Source: Lantana camara
Taxonomy: Eukaryota; Streptophyta; Magnoliopsida; Lamiales; Verbenaceae
Direction of reading: 5' to 3'
Assembly (NCBI GenBank): GCA_037501455.1
Contig: CM074856.1
Span: 14,157,001-14,221,000 of the forward strand
Length of the DNA stretch: 64,000 bases
Part shown: one piece after another, positions 44,468 through 55,302 of the stretch
Numbering within the stretch: the first letter of the stretch is position 1
Layout of the letters: each line of letters starts with the position of its first letter
Program-made: the position numbers and the translations under genes
The notes under the pieces: generated by a model
Database searches by the model: none
What the model saw: the letters and a program-made list of their open reading frames with translations, nothing else
Told to the model about the DNA's origin: nothing

Positions 44468-47400
44468 TGTAACGCCCCGTGTTCTCGACAAGCCACGTAT
44501 GATGTCACGAATGGGTTTAGACCGAGTGTTAAGTGATTAAATTATGTTTTATTTACTTAATGATATGTTTAATTTATTTAATTGCATGATTTAATTGTGA
44601 TTACGTGATTTTCGTGTCCTAATTTTATTAATTGCCCTTAATTGTTACTATTTGAAAATATGTGGACCAATTTGTAAGTTTTAGAAGTCAGAGATTTAAC
44701 TGCAAATCCTTCACACGGATATTCATTTACATTCTCGAACCATCCACCTTATTCCTCGTATTCTTTTATGAATTTGTTGATTGTCCCTGAAATTAGTATA
44801 GTTCATTCGGAAATAAAACAATAAGTCCAGAACATATCCCCCTTTGGGCCCCACCAGTTAACCTTATCTCTCTCTTTTCTCTTTTCTTTCATTTTCCGAA
44901 CTTTCTCGCTCTTCTAAGTCTCTCTTTCTCCTTCTCTATTCCTAAAAACAAATAGTAGCCCAAGACTTCTGTTGGACCGCCACCTCGGAGCTTCAGCTCC
45001 CGTTTTCTCCTCTCTCGCGTTCACCCCTGCTTCTCCGAGCAAGATAAGGAAGCAGCAACTGCCGGCAGCCTCCGCACAGCCGGAGCACTCCACCTCCTCC
45101 AGTCACCAATTTTGGTCGCCACCGTCAATCCCTGCCACAACCGCCACAACCGAGGGCTACCACTTATTGTCTTAGCTGCCACATCTCTAATTGTAAATCC
45201 CCTTTCCTTTCCCAATTCCTTACAGTCTCGGCTTATGGTATATGTATGCATCTTTTGTATAATTAATTGTGAATTTAAGTGTGATTTTGATTCTTGAGAA
45301 TTTAGGATTGCGGTTTTATGTGATATATATACATATATGCATTTGGATAATTTAGGATTAATAGATGTGCTTTGTTTATTGAGAATCAATTTACATATTT
45401 AAATTGAGTTGATGATTAAGAGTAAATCATACATTAATTGTTTAAGTGTATATTAATTGGTTGATTCATGAAGTAATTGTTGTGATTGTATATTAATGGA
45501 AGATTATGTTACTTTGAATTGGATTCTCGATTTTGAAATGTTGTATTAGATTGGATCTTTGACAACTAATGAATCAGATTTGATTAGGATCAGGAATATG
45601 TATATAATACCTTGTTGTTGAAATCATGAGTGGGGATTGAAGGTAAAACGGGGCTTGAAATGAGCTTGATCAATCTTGGTACTTTTGTTGGTTAATACTT
45701 GGAATATTGGATGATTATGTGTCTTACATGTTTGGGAATATTGTAGACTTTGTTTAGTGATGAATTTAGATATTTGTGAATGAGTTTTGCATGTTTGAAG
45801 ATTGAAAAGCTTAACACAAAATCATGACAGCATTTATGCAGCGATTTCAAACGTAAATTCCGATTGCATACGACCTCGTTTTTCTGATCTGTTTTAACTG
45901 GAAATCCCTAGCATATTGAGGTCTCTCTCTGTCGAATTTTGTATTCATTCGAGTCCGTTTGATAACCGAAAAGAATTCCAAACGATACCCCTGTTTTTGC
46001 CTTGTTTTCTGATATGAAATAGCAGCCTTAGCAGAGGGGGTAAACCTTTGAATTTTACAAAACTGATTTACAGAGAAGTTCATACATGTGTTAGGAGTAT
46101 ACCTGTACATTTTCAGAATTTTCCGACTTCGTTTAATATGGTAAACGAATTTTCCTTTGAAATATGTCACTGCAGTTGAGTTGCTGTCTTGTCCCAAATT
46201 TACATTGAAATCTGTATTAGTACAGAAATATTTAGGAATTGGGGCCTATGCCATTTGAAAGTTATGGTTGTCTAGTTTACTAAGAATTTTACGGATCCTT
46301 AAAATACCTTCCGAGCTATAAGTTATGACGATTTTCCTACAATGTGTGCATGTAAAAAGTTTCTGCACTAGTTGCTTATTTGAGTATTTGATCCTAAAAC
46401 TAAGCCATATTATTGATGTTTGACCCAACCTATTTCCATGCTTTTACTACACTCTCTCTATATGTAATACAAAACGTGAATGCTCGAATTTAATCGTGTT
46501 TGTTTCATTTAGTTCGAATTTGACGAGCTACTTTAAACACTTAAGGGGGTGTAAGTGTAATTTAGTGAAAACTAGTGTAACCTTTCTTAAACTTGTTTGT
46601 TTGTATATAATAGACTTTTGTAAAGTATGAGATCTCTGAAGTGGTTTGATAAATTGTATACGAACTTCATTTTGAGATATCCGACTTGTGTGGTAGGTAT
46701 AATTGCATATGTATACATCCATAATGAAATGTTGTAAATGATGGACATCGGTAAAGAGCATATTGCGATTAGTGTGTTAGTTCAATTCCTTTATTTTAGT
46801 TATTTGTATTTAGCTGTTGTAAGTTATTAATTGTAAATATTAGGATTTGGTTCAATTAGATTAGTTTAATTAACGTTCTTGTTAAACCAACCTACTAATT
46901 AATAAATTAATGATATATTATATTGGTTAATTGTATGTGTTGCCTTATAAATTGGCTGTACACGTGCTGTGTAAGTATATTTTTTCACATTATGATAAAC
47001 ATCATGCAATTAGTTTGGGAATCTAAGATATACGCATGAACTAGTATTGTTAAAAATATGTTACCATTGACTTTGTGAAATCGCATTGAATTAAATTATG
47101 TGCATGTGCATGAACTTCCTGGGATGTATATATGTAATAGTTTATAAATTATAAGTTGTGCATTGTCTGATTGTTGAGGTATTAGATAGGGCCTGTTATC
47201 ATTATTATAGTTGTATGCTACTAGTTGTTTGATATGTCTAACTGAAGTATGTTCGTATCACCCCAAAGCATGATCTAAATATGTGTTCTATGATTCAAAT
47301 TGCTCAATTTGATGCCTTATGCTATCAGTGTGTGTCTAGTTGCACCCTTTGTCTATGATCCTACATTCTAAACACTAATACACCATGCTACCATATTATT

Positions 47401-48872
47401 GATTGCATACATGTATCGTATGCCTTATCGCACGCCGTGCGTCGTAATTGGTCTTTGATTGAGTCTAAGCCTCACATGTCATGTCTCGTTACACAGGCCC
47501 ACTTCAAATAGGTCATGTTTCGGTTGAGTAGGGTCACCTACTTCTCTCACCCTCTTTTGGTAAACGGTCGGTAAGATGAAAAGGTGAGGTTTATCTTCTT
47601 GCTGCAACCAATAGCCTATACCTATACAACCTACACGAATTGGTTTTGCTCCTCGATTGTGGCCTATTATATGTATATGTATACTATAGTAGATACGTGA
47701 TTGATTACCATGTTATGGATTTTATTAAAAGGGTATTGCAAGTATCAAAGGGGTTATATATATATGTTCTCGAGTGAGTTCATGACTTCAAAGAAATGAA
47801 ACGAAAGTGTTTTACATGCATTGCATGAACGAGTGCTTGTTAAATGAATCCTCATAATTCCATTGGGAAGGGATCCGAGGCAACGTGTACGAGGTGATCC
47901 GGGGAGGCAACGGGCCGACGGAGAACCTTAATCGCGACCTCTACGGGGGCCCGTATTATCATCGGAGGTAGTTGATAATACGCGTGTCTACTGTGACCGG
48001 TACGCCGAAGGAGCATAGTACCGAAATGGACTATGACTCGTGTTATTGGATGGTTAGGGGTTAGCTACCTCTTCCGTCACCCGGAGGCAGAAGGATGGTT
48101 TCTTGTTATTGTTCTTGTTCTTGATTGATTGTGGAGTAAAGGTTGGAGACGGGGTATAACTCGGTACCCACTGATTGATTGAAACCCTTAATCTGGTGTA
48201 CGCCATCGTTCTTGAAAATAAATGATTGTCTTGTTATTGAAAATTGAGATTAAAGTAAATGATGGTTTATTATCGAAAATTGAGGCTATATCGGATCGAG
48301 GCATCTTGTTATTGCATTGCATCTCTCTACCTATTGCATCGTGTATATATCTATTATATTCCTTCCGTCTCACCAGTCGCTCGATTTACCCTCTCTTTTT
48401 CTGTTTCTTGTTACCTTATTGGTTGCAGGTTGGAGTTAGCTAGGCGGCTTGTGAGTCGTGTTTTACTTCTCGAGTCAAGTCTATTTAGGATTTCTTCAAG
48501 CTCATCTTTACATTTGTTTAACATAGGGTAACTCATGTTCTTGATTAAGTATTGATATATCATTGTGGCCTGTGAGCCTATCGTAGTTGTTTTTACTAGT
48601 CGTGCGCCTTATCTGGACATATTTTGTTATCGAAATCGAATTTCATGTTTTAATTAATGTTGGCCCCATGGCCATTGCAATGTTTAATGTTTGCTTTTGC
48701 TTCCGCTACAGCCTGTTGCTTTGACGACTGTCCGTCTAGAGCCGCCTAGCTAGGTGTTAATTTTGCTTGTCTCCCGTTCGCTATAGTTTGGTGTGCGTAC
48801 GAATTACCCATTTCGTATGTGGGCCGGGCTATGGTGCGGGGGATGTGGTGGCTCCACGCTCGGGGCGCTACA
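44468..48872. mobile_element. Solo LTR, 4,405 bp (long-LTR retrotransposon family)
   Basis: The block starts TGTAACGCCCCG and ends CGGGGCGCTACA, so its ends are short inverted repeats in the TG...CA form of LTRs. An exact 5-bp duplication, tcact, flanks it (44463-44467 and 48873-48877). No retrotransposon protein is encoded inside. The second member of the family is at 55303-58191 and shares the 3' region, including 'tgtctcccgttcgctat' and 'gcgggggatgtggtg'. LTRs of this size are typical of Tekay/Del-type or Ogre-type gypsy elements; the lineage cannot be told from an LTR alone. Confidence 0.8.
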
Positions 48873-51155
48873 TCACTGTTCATACACCCAAAAACCCGAC
48901 TTACAGTGCTCCAAATTCGATCTCCACCGTTCACTTTCAAGTTCGATGAGTTAGGAAGCTGCTTTCCGAAAATCAGCTCGATTGGACCACAAATGACTTC
49001 CCGATCGTCCGCACGAAGATTCTGCCATCGTCCAAAATCTGGGCAAAACTGGGCAAAAAATTTTGCTCTGTTTTTTCCAAAACTACTGCTGCTATACACG
49101 ATCAGCAACACACCAAAAATAAGGAAAAATCTGAACCTATTCTTCATGGGGCTTTCATGGTATATTCCAAACAACAACCTAATTAGATTAGGAAAAGGAT
49201 TTTGTGAACTTTAATACCAATTGGGCCAACAAATATAATTGGGCTGTACCCAACATAAGAGGTATTGGCTGATCATGTAGTTGTAAAAATCTTCACACTA
49301 ATTAATGAAATATAGTTGATTGACTCCAACTCAAGTCGTGTCAAGTACTCTTCTCAGAGATTATAATTGCGTTAACTATTTGGTGCCAATTACGGTAGTA
49401 ATTCAACTCGAAAGCACACTTACTTGGAAATAAAGATGTGATGAATCGAGGCCTGATGATGAATTTAGATGCGAATGAAAGAAATATTTGGACCTGCTTG
49501 ACTCCCTTGATGCCAAGTAAGAAACCATCAATCAACAATATTGACAGCCTTTCTCAGTTGGCATTCAGGGAGCCAGGCAGATCATCATCAATATCTTGGA
49601 ATATACTTCAACAGCCCATTACTATACATGCGAATTAAAGAAGAACATCTTGAGAAAGAAGATATAATATAAGCCTAAAAGCTTGTTAATTAAATATATA
49701 GTTTCTGAGCAAGAATATAAATATATAGAAAGAGAGGGGGAGAGAAGCCATTGTTGCACTTGTATCATTGAAAATACCCGTGTATTTTAAATTTGGTAAT
49801 TTGGTGAAGTTTAAAGATCCAAAAGTTAGTGGTACCTTACATGCCAACAAGAAATTAAACATGATCCAAAGGCCAGGACCGTACAATATTTGGAAAATAA
49901 TATAATTACATGTGAAAATTGATAGGGGTTTTTTGAGCTAGTAGAAGGGGTTGTTTCTAGGATATCAATTTTGTGTTGGTCCTCAGATAATATTAGGGGA
50001 AGGGCAAAAAAAAAAAAAAGGTGAAATTCACGAGAAATTTAGCACAAATTTAAGTTAAATAATCTTGAGAGAAGGGGTATTTAATTTATCTGATGGATTA
50101 AGAGTACAAAACTAAGCTTAATTATTCTAAATAGTTTTCAAGTTTTATAAACATTTTTTTTTTTTGGGTTTATAAGTTGTTTGATTTTATTTTAATTGTA
50201 ATTTCTGAATATATTCGGATAAAGATAAAATCATATATGAATTTATAAGATGTTAATAATTAAATGTATGTAATTAAAATGGTTGAAGAAAATAAAGGAA
50301 ATATAATTAAGATATTGAAACCTTTTGATTTATAAGGTTAGGACTTATGAGATGTTATTTAACATCTTATAAATTTCTTTATAAAAAATATCAAATACTT
50401 TAGGAATGCCTATACGCTGCGTAGAAGAACTTATAATTAAACTCGATCGGACATCCTGTAAGGGTGGTGTGCATGCATGCAGGACGGATTTAATTATTAT
50501 TATTATTATTCGGTTAGGGTTTAAATTTATTTTTTTTTAAGGAGGGTAGGGTTGTTAACGAGGACCCCACCTCATATGTAAACCAACCAATGCAAAGAAA
50601 GCGATACAGATATTCATGATTCAGGATTAGTGGGACTCGAAATACAATGATGCCCTCTCAAGACATAAACCAACACTATAAGGGCAAAGACATCAAAGAT
50701 CTTATATTGCTATTAATACTATCATCACAAAACGGATATGTCTTTCCACCCACACGTTTCATCGAATTACGGCCCCTCTTGCAAAACGTGGTATTCGGAT
50801 CATCCATTGGCCTCAAAAGGAGGCGCCCAGTCTTCCGGGCAAAGTGGATGAGTGTCGATGTGGCACTCATTCGGCAACGGTTGATCGCATGCTTCTTGTT
50901 AGCGTCCACAGGAATACTCAAGTCGTTACTAGGTTAGCACCGGACTAGATGTACCAAATAACCGTCAATTACATAGTTTCATACTGGCCATAATATCCGA
51001 CTCTTGAAACTCCAGTGATTTTCCATGATATAATAAAACTCCTGCATGAACAAACAGTACTCGGCCAAGGAAAGATCAAGTGTAATATAATTCTTTACAA
51101 CACTACCACTGAATATGCAGATAATCATGTAACTAATAATTATATTGTCTCCATG
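48873..51155. other. Gene-free stretch
   Basis: No gene could be supported. The first 330 bp continue the sequence that precedes the solo LTR. A 16-bp direct repeat, atgaaatatagttgat, occurs at 44118-44133 and again at 49305-49320, and may mark the ends of an older insertion that contains the solo LTR. From 49330 to 50400 the DNA is AT-rich. At 50640-50935 an open frame of 96 codons shows no known motif, and the opposite strand is open too, so it is not convincing. Confidence 0.5.
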
Positions 51156-51200
51156 CAGTGGCAGAGTCAGAAATTTCATTCAGGGGGGTCGACTACAGCA
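51156..51200 (+). repeat. Possible hAT-type terminal sequence
   Basis: The sequence cagtggcagagtcagaaatt, then ttcattcaggggggtc, resembles the CAGTGGCGGAGCCAG ends of a common plant hAT MITE family. The partner end was not found; E3 may have inserted in between. Confidence 0.35.
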
Positions 51201-51330
51201 TAATATTAAAGAAAAAAAAAGTTAAATTCAATTATTTTTTTAAAATTACTTATAAGTTTGTATCTCACAAATGTCCACATCGATTACCCATATTTTGAAA
51301 ACAATCCATAATTAAATCATTGGAAACACT

Positions 51331-52731
51331 TGATGAGACCAAATTATGCTCGGATCAGCACCGTACACGTGTCACGATCTGAAGTACCCCGTGATCTAAC
51401 GCTCGCGGTAATGGTCGTGGATCCAAACCGGCATATTCCCTCATCACTTCCCAAACCTACACTTGAGCGCCTCGGCCCAAGTCACAAGCGTGAGATCCCT
51501 CCAACAAGCCCTTGAACGTTACGGTCCTCAGGGGATGCTCCGCATCTAGATTCCCTCTCTTCCATACTAAGGATCCTCTCGGTAACCATGGTGGGGTTCC
51601 CCGACGCTCTAACGCTCGGACCCTCAGTGCTTACGGCCTTCTGCCGGGGAGCCCCCTCGAGCATAACTGACGGTCGAGTTAGTGATCAAAGGTACTATCC
51701 TCTTCGAGGGTTAGTCCCAACCACGTGAGGTATCCCTCTCGAGGGAACTTCAAAGGTACGGGGAGCACAGTTTGTAACAGCCCGAAAATCCGCCTGTAGA
51801 TATTGTCCGCTTTGCTATCCATAAGTCGGCATAGCCTCATGGTTTTGTTCTTCCCGGTGGAATTTAAGCCAAAGGTGCCCACCCAGGAAAAAGCCTCTAC
51901 AGGGAAGAGGTATCCACCCTCTTATAAGGAAGGCTTAGTTCTCCTCTTCCTCCGATGTGGGACATTACATCCATCCCCCTCCTCCCCCCCCATGGGAGCC
52001 CAGTGTCCTCGCTGGCACACCGGCCCGGGCCTTTCTCTGATACCATTTATAACAGCCTGAAAACCCGCCTGTAGATATTGTCCGCTTTGCTATCCATAAG
52101 TCGGTATAGCCTCACGGTCTGGTTCTTCCCGGTGGAATTTAAGCCAAAGGCGCCCACCCAGGAAAAGACCTCTACAGGGAAGAGGTATCCACCCCCTTAT
52201 AAGGAAGGCTTAGTTCTCCTCTTCCTCGATGTGGGACATTACACAGTTAGATATCTACACGCTCGCCGCTCGCCAACAACCTCTGACACAGTGGTAGTCC
52301 GCACCTCATACCTGCCATCTCACAGGCTTTTCAAAGCCATCACTTTCACACCATCACAAGCCGCCATGTGTCTAGGACGACACTGGGCTTGGGACCACTT
52401 GGGTACTATTACTAAAATACCCCGGCCCCCAACGTATAAATAGGGGGGTTTTCACTTACACTCCCCAAGCAATCATAAGTCATCTTCTTCCCGAGACACT
52501 GCATACACTAAACTGGGCATTCTCCTCTATTTTTTCTTCTTCAAGCTCTGCATTTCACACACCATTGTTGCATCCACACCGTGTTCTGACCCTTTGGTAT
52601 TATCCTAGCTAGAAGAACTCATGCTTCAAAGGAAACCCAGTTCCTGAGGCTCAATGCCTGTGATGGTCTTCCCCCCCAAACAAATCTTAAAGTGTTGGTG
52701 ATCTAGTACATTTCCAATATTTACACCATCA
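51331..52731 (+). repeat. E3 (gypsy, Tat-like) 5' LTR, interrupted by a TRIM
   Basis: This LTR-like block ends acaccatca at 52731, directly before a primer-binding-like TGGCTCCATCTGTGGGAA (52736-52753), a variant of the one in E1 and E2. A TATA box, TATAAATAG, lies at 52435-52443. The left end is placed at tgatgagacc (51331) by likeness to the E1 LTR start, including a shared 'acacgtgtcacg'-like stretch. Without the 476 bp added by the TRIM it would be about 925 bp. No 3' LTR is seen in the window. Confidence 0.6.
51773..52243 (-). mobile_element. TRIM retrotransposon, 471 bp, complete
   Basis: Two direct repeats of 197 bp (51773-51969) and 196 bp (52048-52243) flank only 78 bp. On the minus strand the order is LTR (tgtaatgtcccacatcg start), a primer-binding site TGGTATCAGAGA that matches the initiator Met tRNA type, a short spacer, a polypurine tract (ggggggaggagggggatgga), and the second LTR. 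An exact 5-bp duplication, cagtt, flanks it (51768-51772 and 52244-52248). The LTRs differ at about 11 sites (5-6%). TRIMs encode no protein and move with enzymes from other elements. This one sits in the LTR of E3. Confidence 0.92.
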
Positions 52732-52829
52732 TTTTTGGCTCCATCTGTGGGAAACCATCATCATCTTCTTCATCTTTACCAATTTCTTCCTCTTTGAGCT
52801 AGTGAGAAGTAACACCAACAGCTCCAATC

Positions 52830-54471
52830 ATGGTGACAGCTATAAGATCGGGTCTGGTTGATAACCGGGGTACTCTTCCCCCAGTGAATGAAGAGAACCC
52901 AGATGGCGGAGCCAATGCCGCCGCTGTACAAACTGGCAATATTTCCACCGGAGGGAATACTCCTCCTGTCGCAAGTGGAGGAATAGGGAAAGGAACTGTG
53001 CCGGAATCTCACCCTAAAGGAGGAAATGGAGCAGGAGAGTCTGGTTCTGCTCTTCCACCCACCACTCTCATACCCGCCACCACTGCTACCAACCCTGCTG
53101 CCTATTCCATGGCTATGCCGGCGCCAGGATACGGCTATATGCAGCCTGGGTTGATGCCGAGCATGGTGCCTATGGTTCAGCCATTTCAGGTTGGCACATT
53201 GCAACTTCCCATCTCTCTCTCCAAGGAGATTCAGGGAGTGGAAATGTCGCAAATGACATCCCGGCAGCTCCAGGCGCTCTACACTTAATGCGGGGTCCAA
53301 GCTGCGTAAAATGCATTGAGGCATTTTACTTCCACATATTTTCCCCGGGAGTAGGTGCTCAGATGGCCCCTCCGGTTGGAGGACTTCAAACCCATCCCCT
53401 CACGGTGGCCCAGAATGTTCTAGGGGCCTAGCCACCGCCGCCACCACCAGCGTAGGGGAAAGATATCCCCCCGAGGGCAGATCTGGAGCAGCGGCCATTG
53501 GAAAAGGAGAGAGCCCCTCCCGCGAGGGGAGATGCTGAAGAAGAGGTCTAGTCTAGGGCCATTAGAAGGACTGGCAGGAGGGATGGAGGCGACCCTCAAC
53601 TGGCCGACGTACAAGACCAACTGGATGGACTTCAAAATATGGTGGAGCAGCTCTCTCGAGCATGGTCTCAAATCCCCCATTCCAAGGAAGAGAGGGTCAG
53701 GGCCAGAGACGCTCAGCATCCACGCAACCAACTCCCTCGCCGCTGGAGGGAGAAAGACTACGAGGAGCATGACCATGAGGGCGGGAACCATAAGCCTTTG
53801 ACAGGCGGTTCGCCCCTTGTTGATGATGTTTAGATGGTCCGTGCAGGGAAGGGCAAAATCCCCACATCCGTTAACCGTTATGACGGAACCACCGATCCAA
53901 CCGATCATTTGGATCATTTCGTGCACTTGATGCACCTTTATAAGCATTCCAGTCACTACTGGACCAAAGTTCTTGTCACTTCCCTCGTGGGCATGGCACA
54001 GGAGTGGTATAAGAAGTTGCCCCGCGCTCAATCCGAGGGTACGACGATCTGACTGATGCCTTCATGAGCCACTTCATTTCCTTGAAGGCTCCGGTACCCG
54101 TTGCCACTGCTCTCTACAGCCTGGTACAAGGACCTAATGAGACGCTCAGGTCCTTCATGGGCAGATTCAATAAGGAGATCCTGCTGGTGGAAAAACCCTC
54201 AATGGACATCTTGAGGCACGTGCTCTTTGGAGCAATCAACATGGAAAGCTATGTCAACAAGGAGTTTGTAGAGGAGGCGGCAAAGAAAAAGCCTCGCTCG
54301 CTGATGGAGATCAGGGACTCCTTCTTCACGCTCTAGGATATGTACATCGCGAGGGATCAGAAACTCGCAAATGCCCCTCGAACCAACAGAGGCCCGGAGG
54401 ACAGAGGAGAACCCAAGAATCGCCGTGTCCAGTGTCCAACTGGAAAGCGAAATTGAGAGGCTCATTGCCGG
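52830..54471 (+). pseudogene. gag: E3 gag, disrupted and truncated
   Basis: The frame from the ATG at 52830 (MVTAIRSGLVDNRG...) is Gly-, Pro- and Thr-rich and stops near 53288. A later part (53834 on) shows the retrotransposon gag core, IPTSVNRYDGTTDPTDHLDH, with AQEWYKKLP. After a frameshift near 54040 comes DAFMSHFISLKAP and SLVQGPNETLRSFMGRFNKE. TAG codons occur at about 53832 and 54334. The sequence ends abruptly at about 54471, where LINE sequence begins. No protease or pol of E3 is present. Confidence 0.75.
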
Positions 54472-55302
54472 GCAAACAATAAATAGCCGGAAGTCCTCTA
54501 TTATTTTCAGCAGGATGTGGCGTTGGCGGAGCAGGATTTACTTGCTGGTGTTCTAGGTATTAGTCGTGTGGAGTGTTTGGATCGCTACCTGGGCTTACCC
54601 TCCATGGTAGGCCGTTCGAAAAGGGGTGTTTTTGAGGAGATTATGGATAAAGTTCGCAAGAAAGCGCAAGGTTTTTCGGAGAAGTTCCTTTCCTCGACGG
54701 GCAAAGAGATACTAATCAAATCGGTCCTCCAGGCAATTCCATCCTACACTATGAACTGCTTTCTACTCCAGGATACAGTTATTCAAAATTTGGAGGCTAT
54801 TATCAGAAAGTTTTGGTGGAATAATAGGGGGCTAATAAGATCCATTGGCTTGCTTGGGATCATCTGTGTGATAGGAAGGAGAGTGGTGGGCTCGGTTTCG
54901 GGGATTTAAAACTTTTCAATTTAGCTATGTTAGCTTAGAAGTTGTGGCGCCTGGTGCGTATGCCGAATAGCTTGATTGGTCGTATTTATAAAGCATGATA
55001 CTTTCCCCACTTGGATATTTTGATTGCTCAATTGGGGCGGTCATCTTTTTTAACTTGGAGAAGTCTCTTGCAGTCTCTGTATCTCTTGGTGGAGGGGACA
55101 AGGTGGCGGGTAGAGAGTGGTGAGAAGGTGCACGTCTGGAGGGATAGGTGGATTCTCGGGAACGAGACTTTTAGACCCACTTTTTGCGGTGACACTTTAC
55201 TTAAGTCGGAATGGGTCTCGGATCTAATGATTCCGAGAGTGGCCAAATGGTAGGAAGATCTGATCGTTAACTCGTTTACTAAGGAAGATGTTGATGCTAT
55301 TA
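54472..55302 (+). pseudogene. LINE reverse transcriptase, C-terminal part
   Basis: The sequence begins inside the reverse transcriptase of a plant L1-type LINE (NSRKSSIIFS, then RYLGLPSMVGRSK, then STGKEILIKSVLQAIPSY, then FWW). It goes on, after frameshifts near 54880 and stops near 54936 and 54993, to WRVESGEKVHVWRDRW and KEDVDAI, where a solo LTR interrupts it. Everything upstream of NSRKSS, including the endonuclease and the polymerase core, is missing. This is the usual 5' truncation of LINE copies or the result of recombination. Confidence 0.85.

Noticed and set aside
44204..44491. 95-codon minus-strand frame
   Set aside because: Its first codons lie inside the solo LTR and the rest outside, so it was created by the insertion.
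44972..45175. Ser/Pro/Thr-rich frame in the large solo LTR
   Set aside because: It is short, of low complexity, inside an LTR and without a homologous frame in the related solo LTR.
50647..50937. 96-codon frame, possible gene
   Set aside because: Both strands are open over the same interval and no motif or splice context supports coding.
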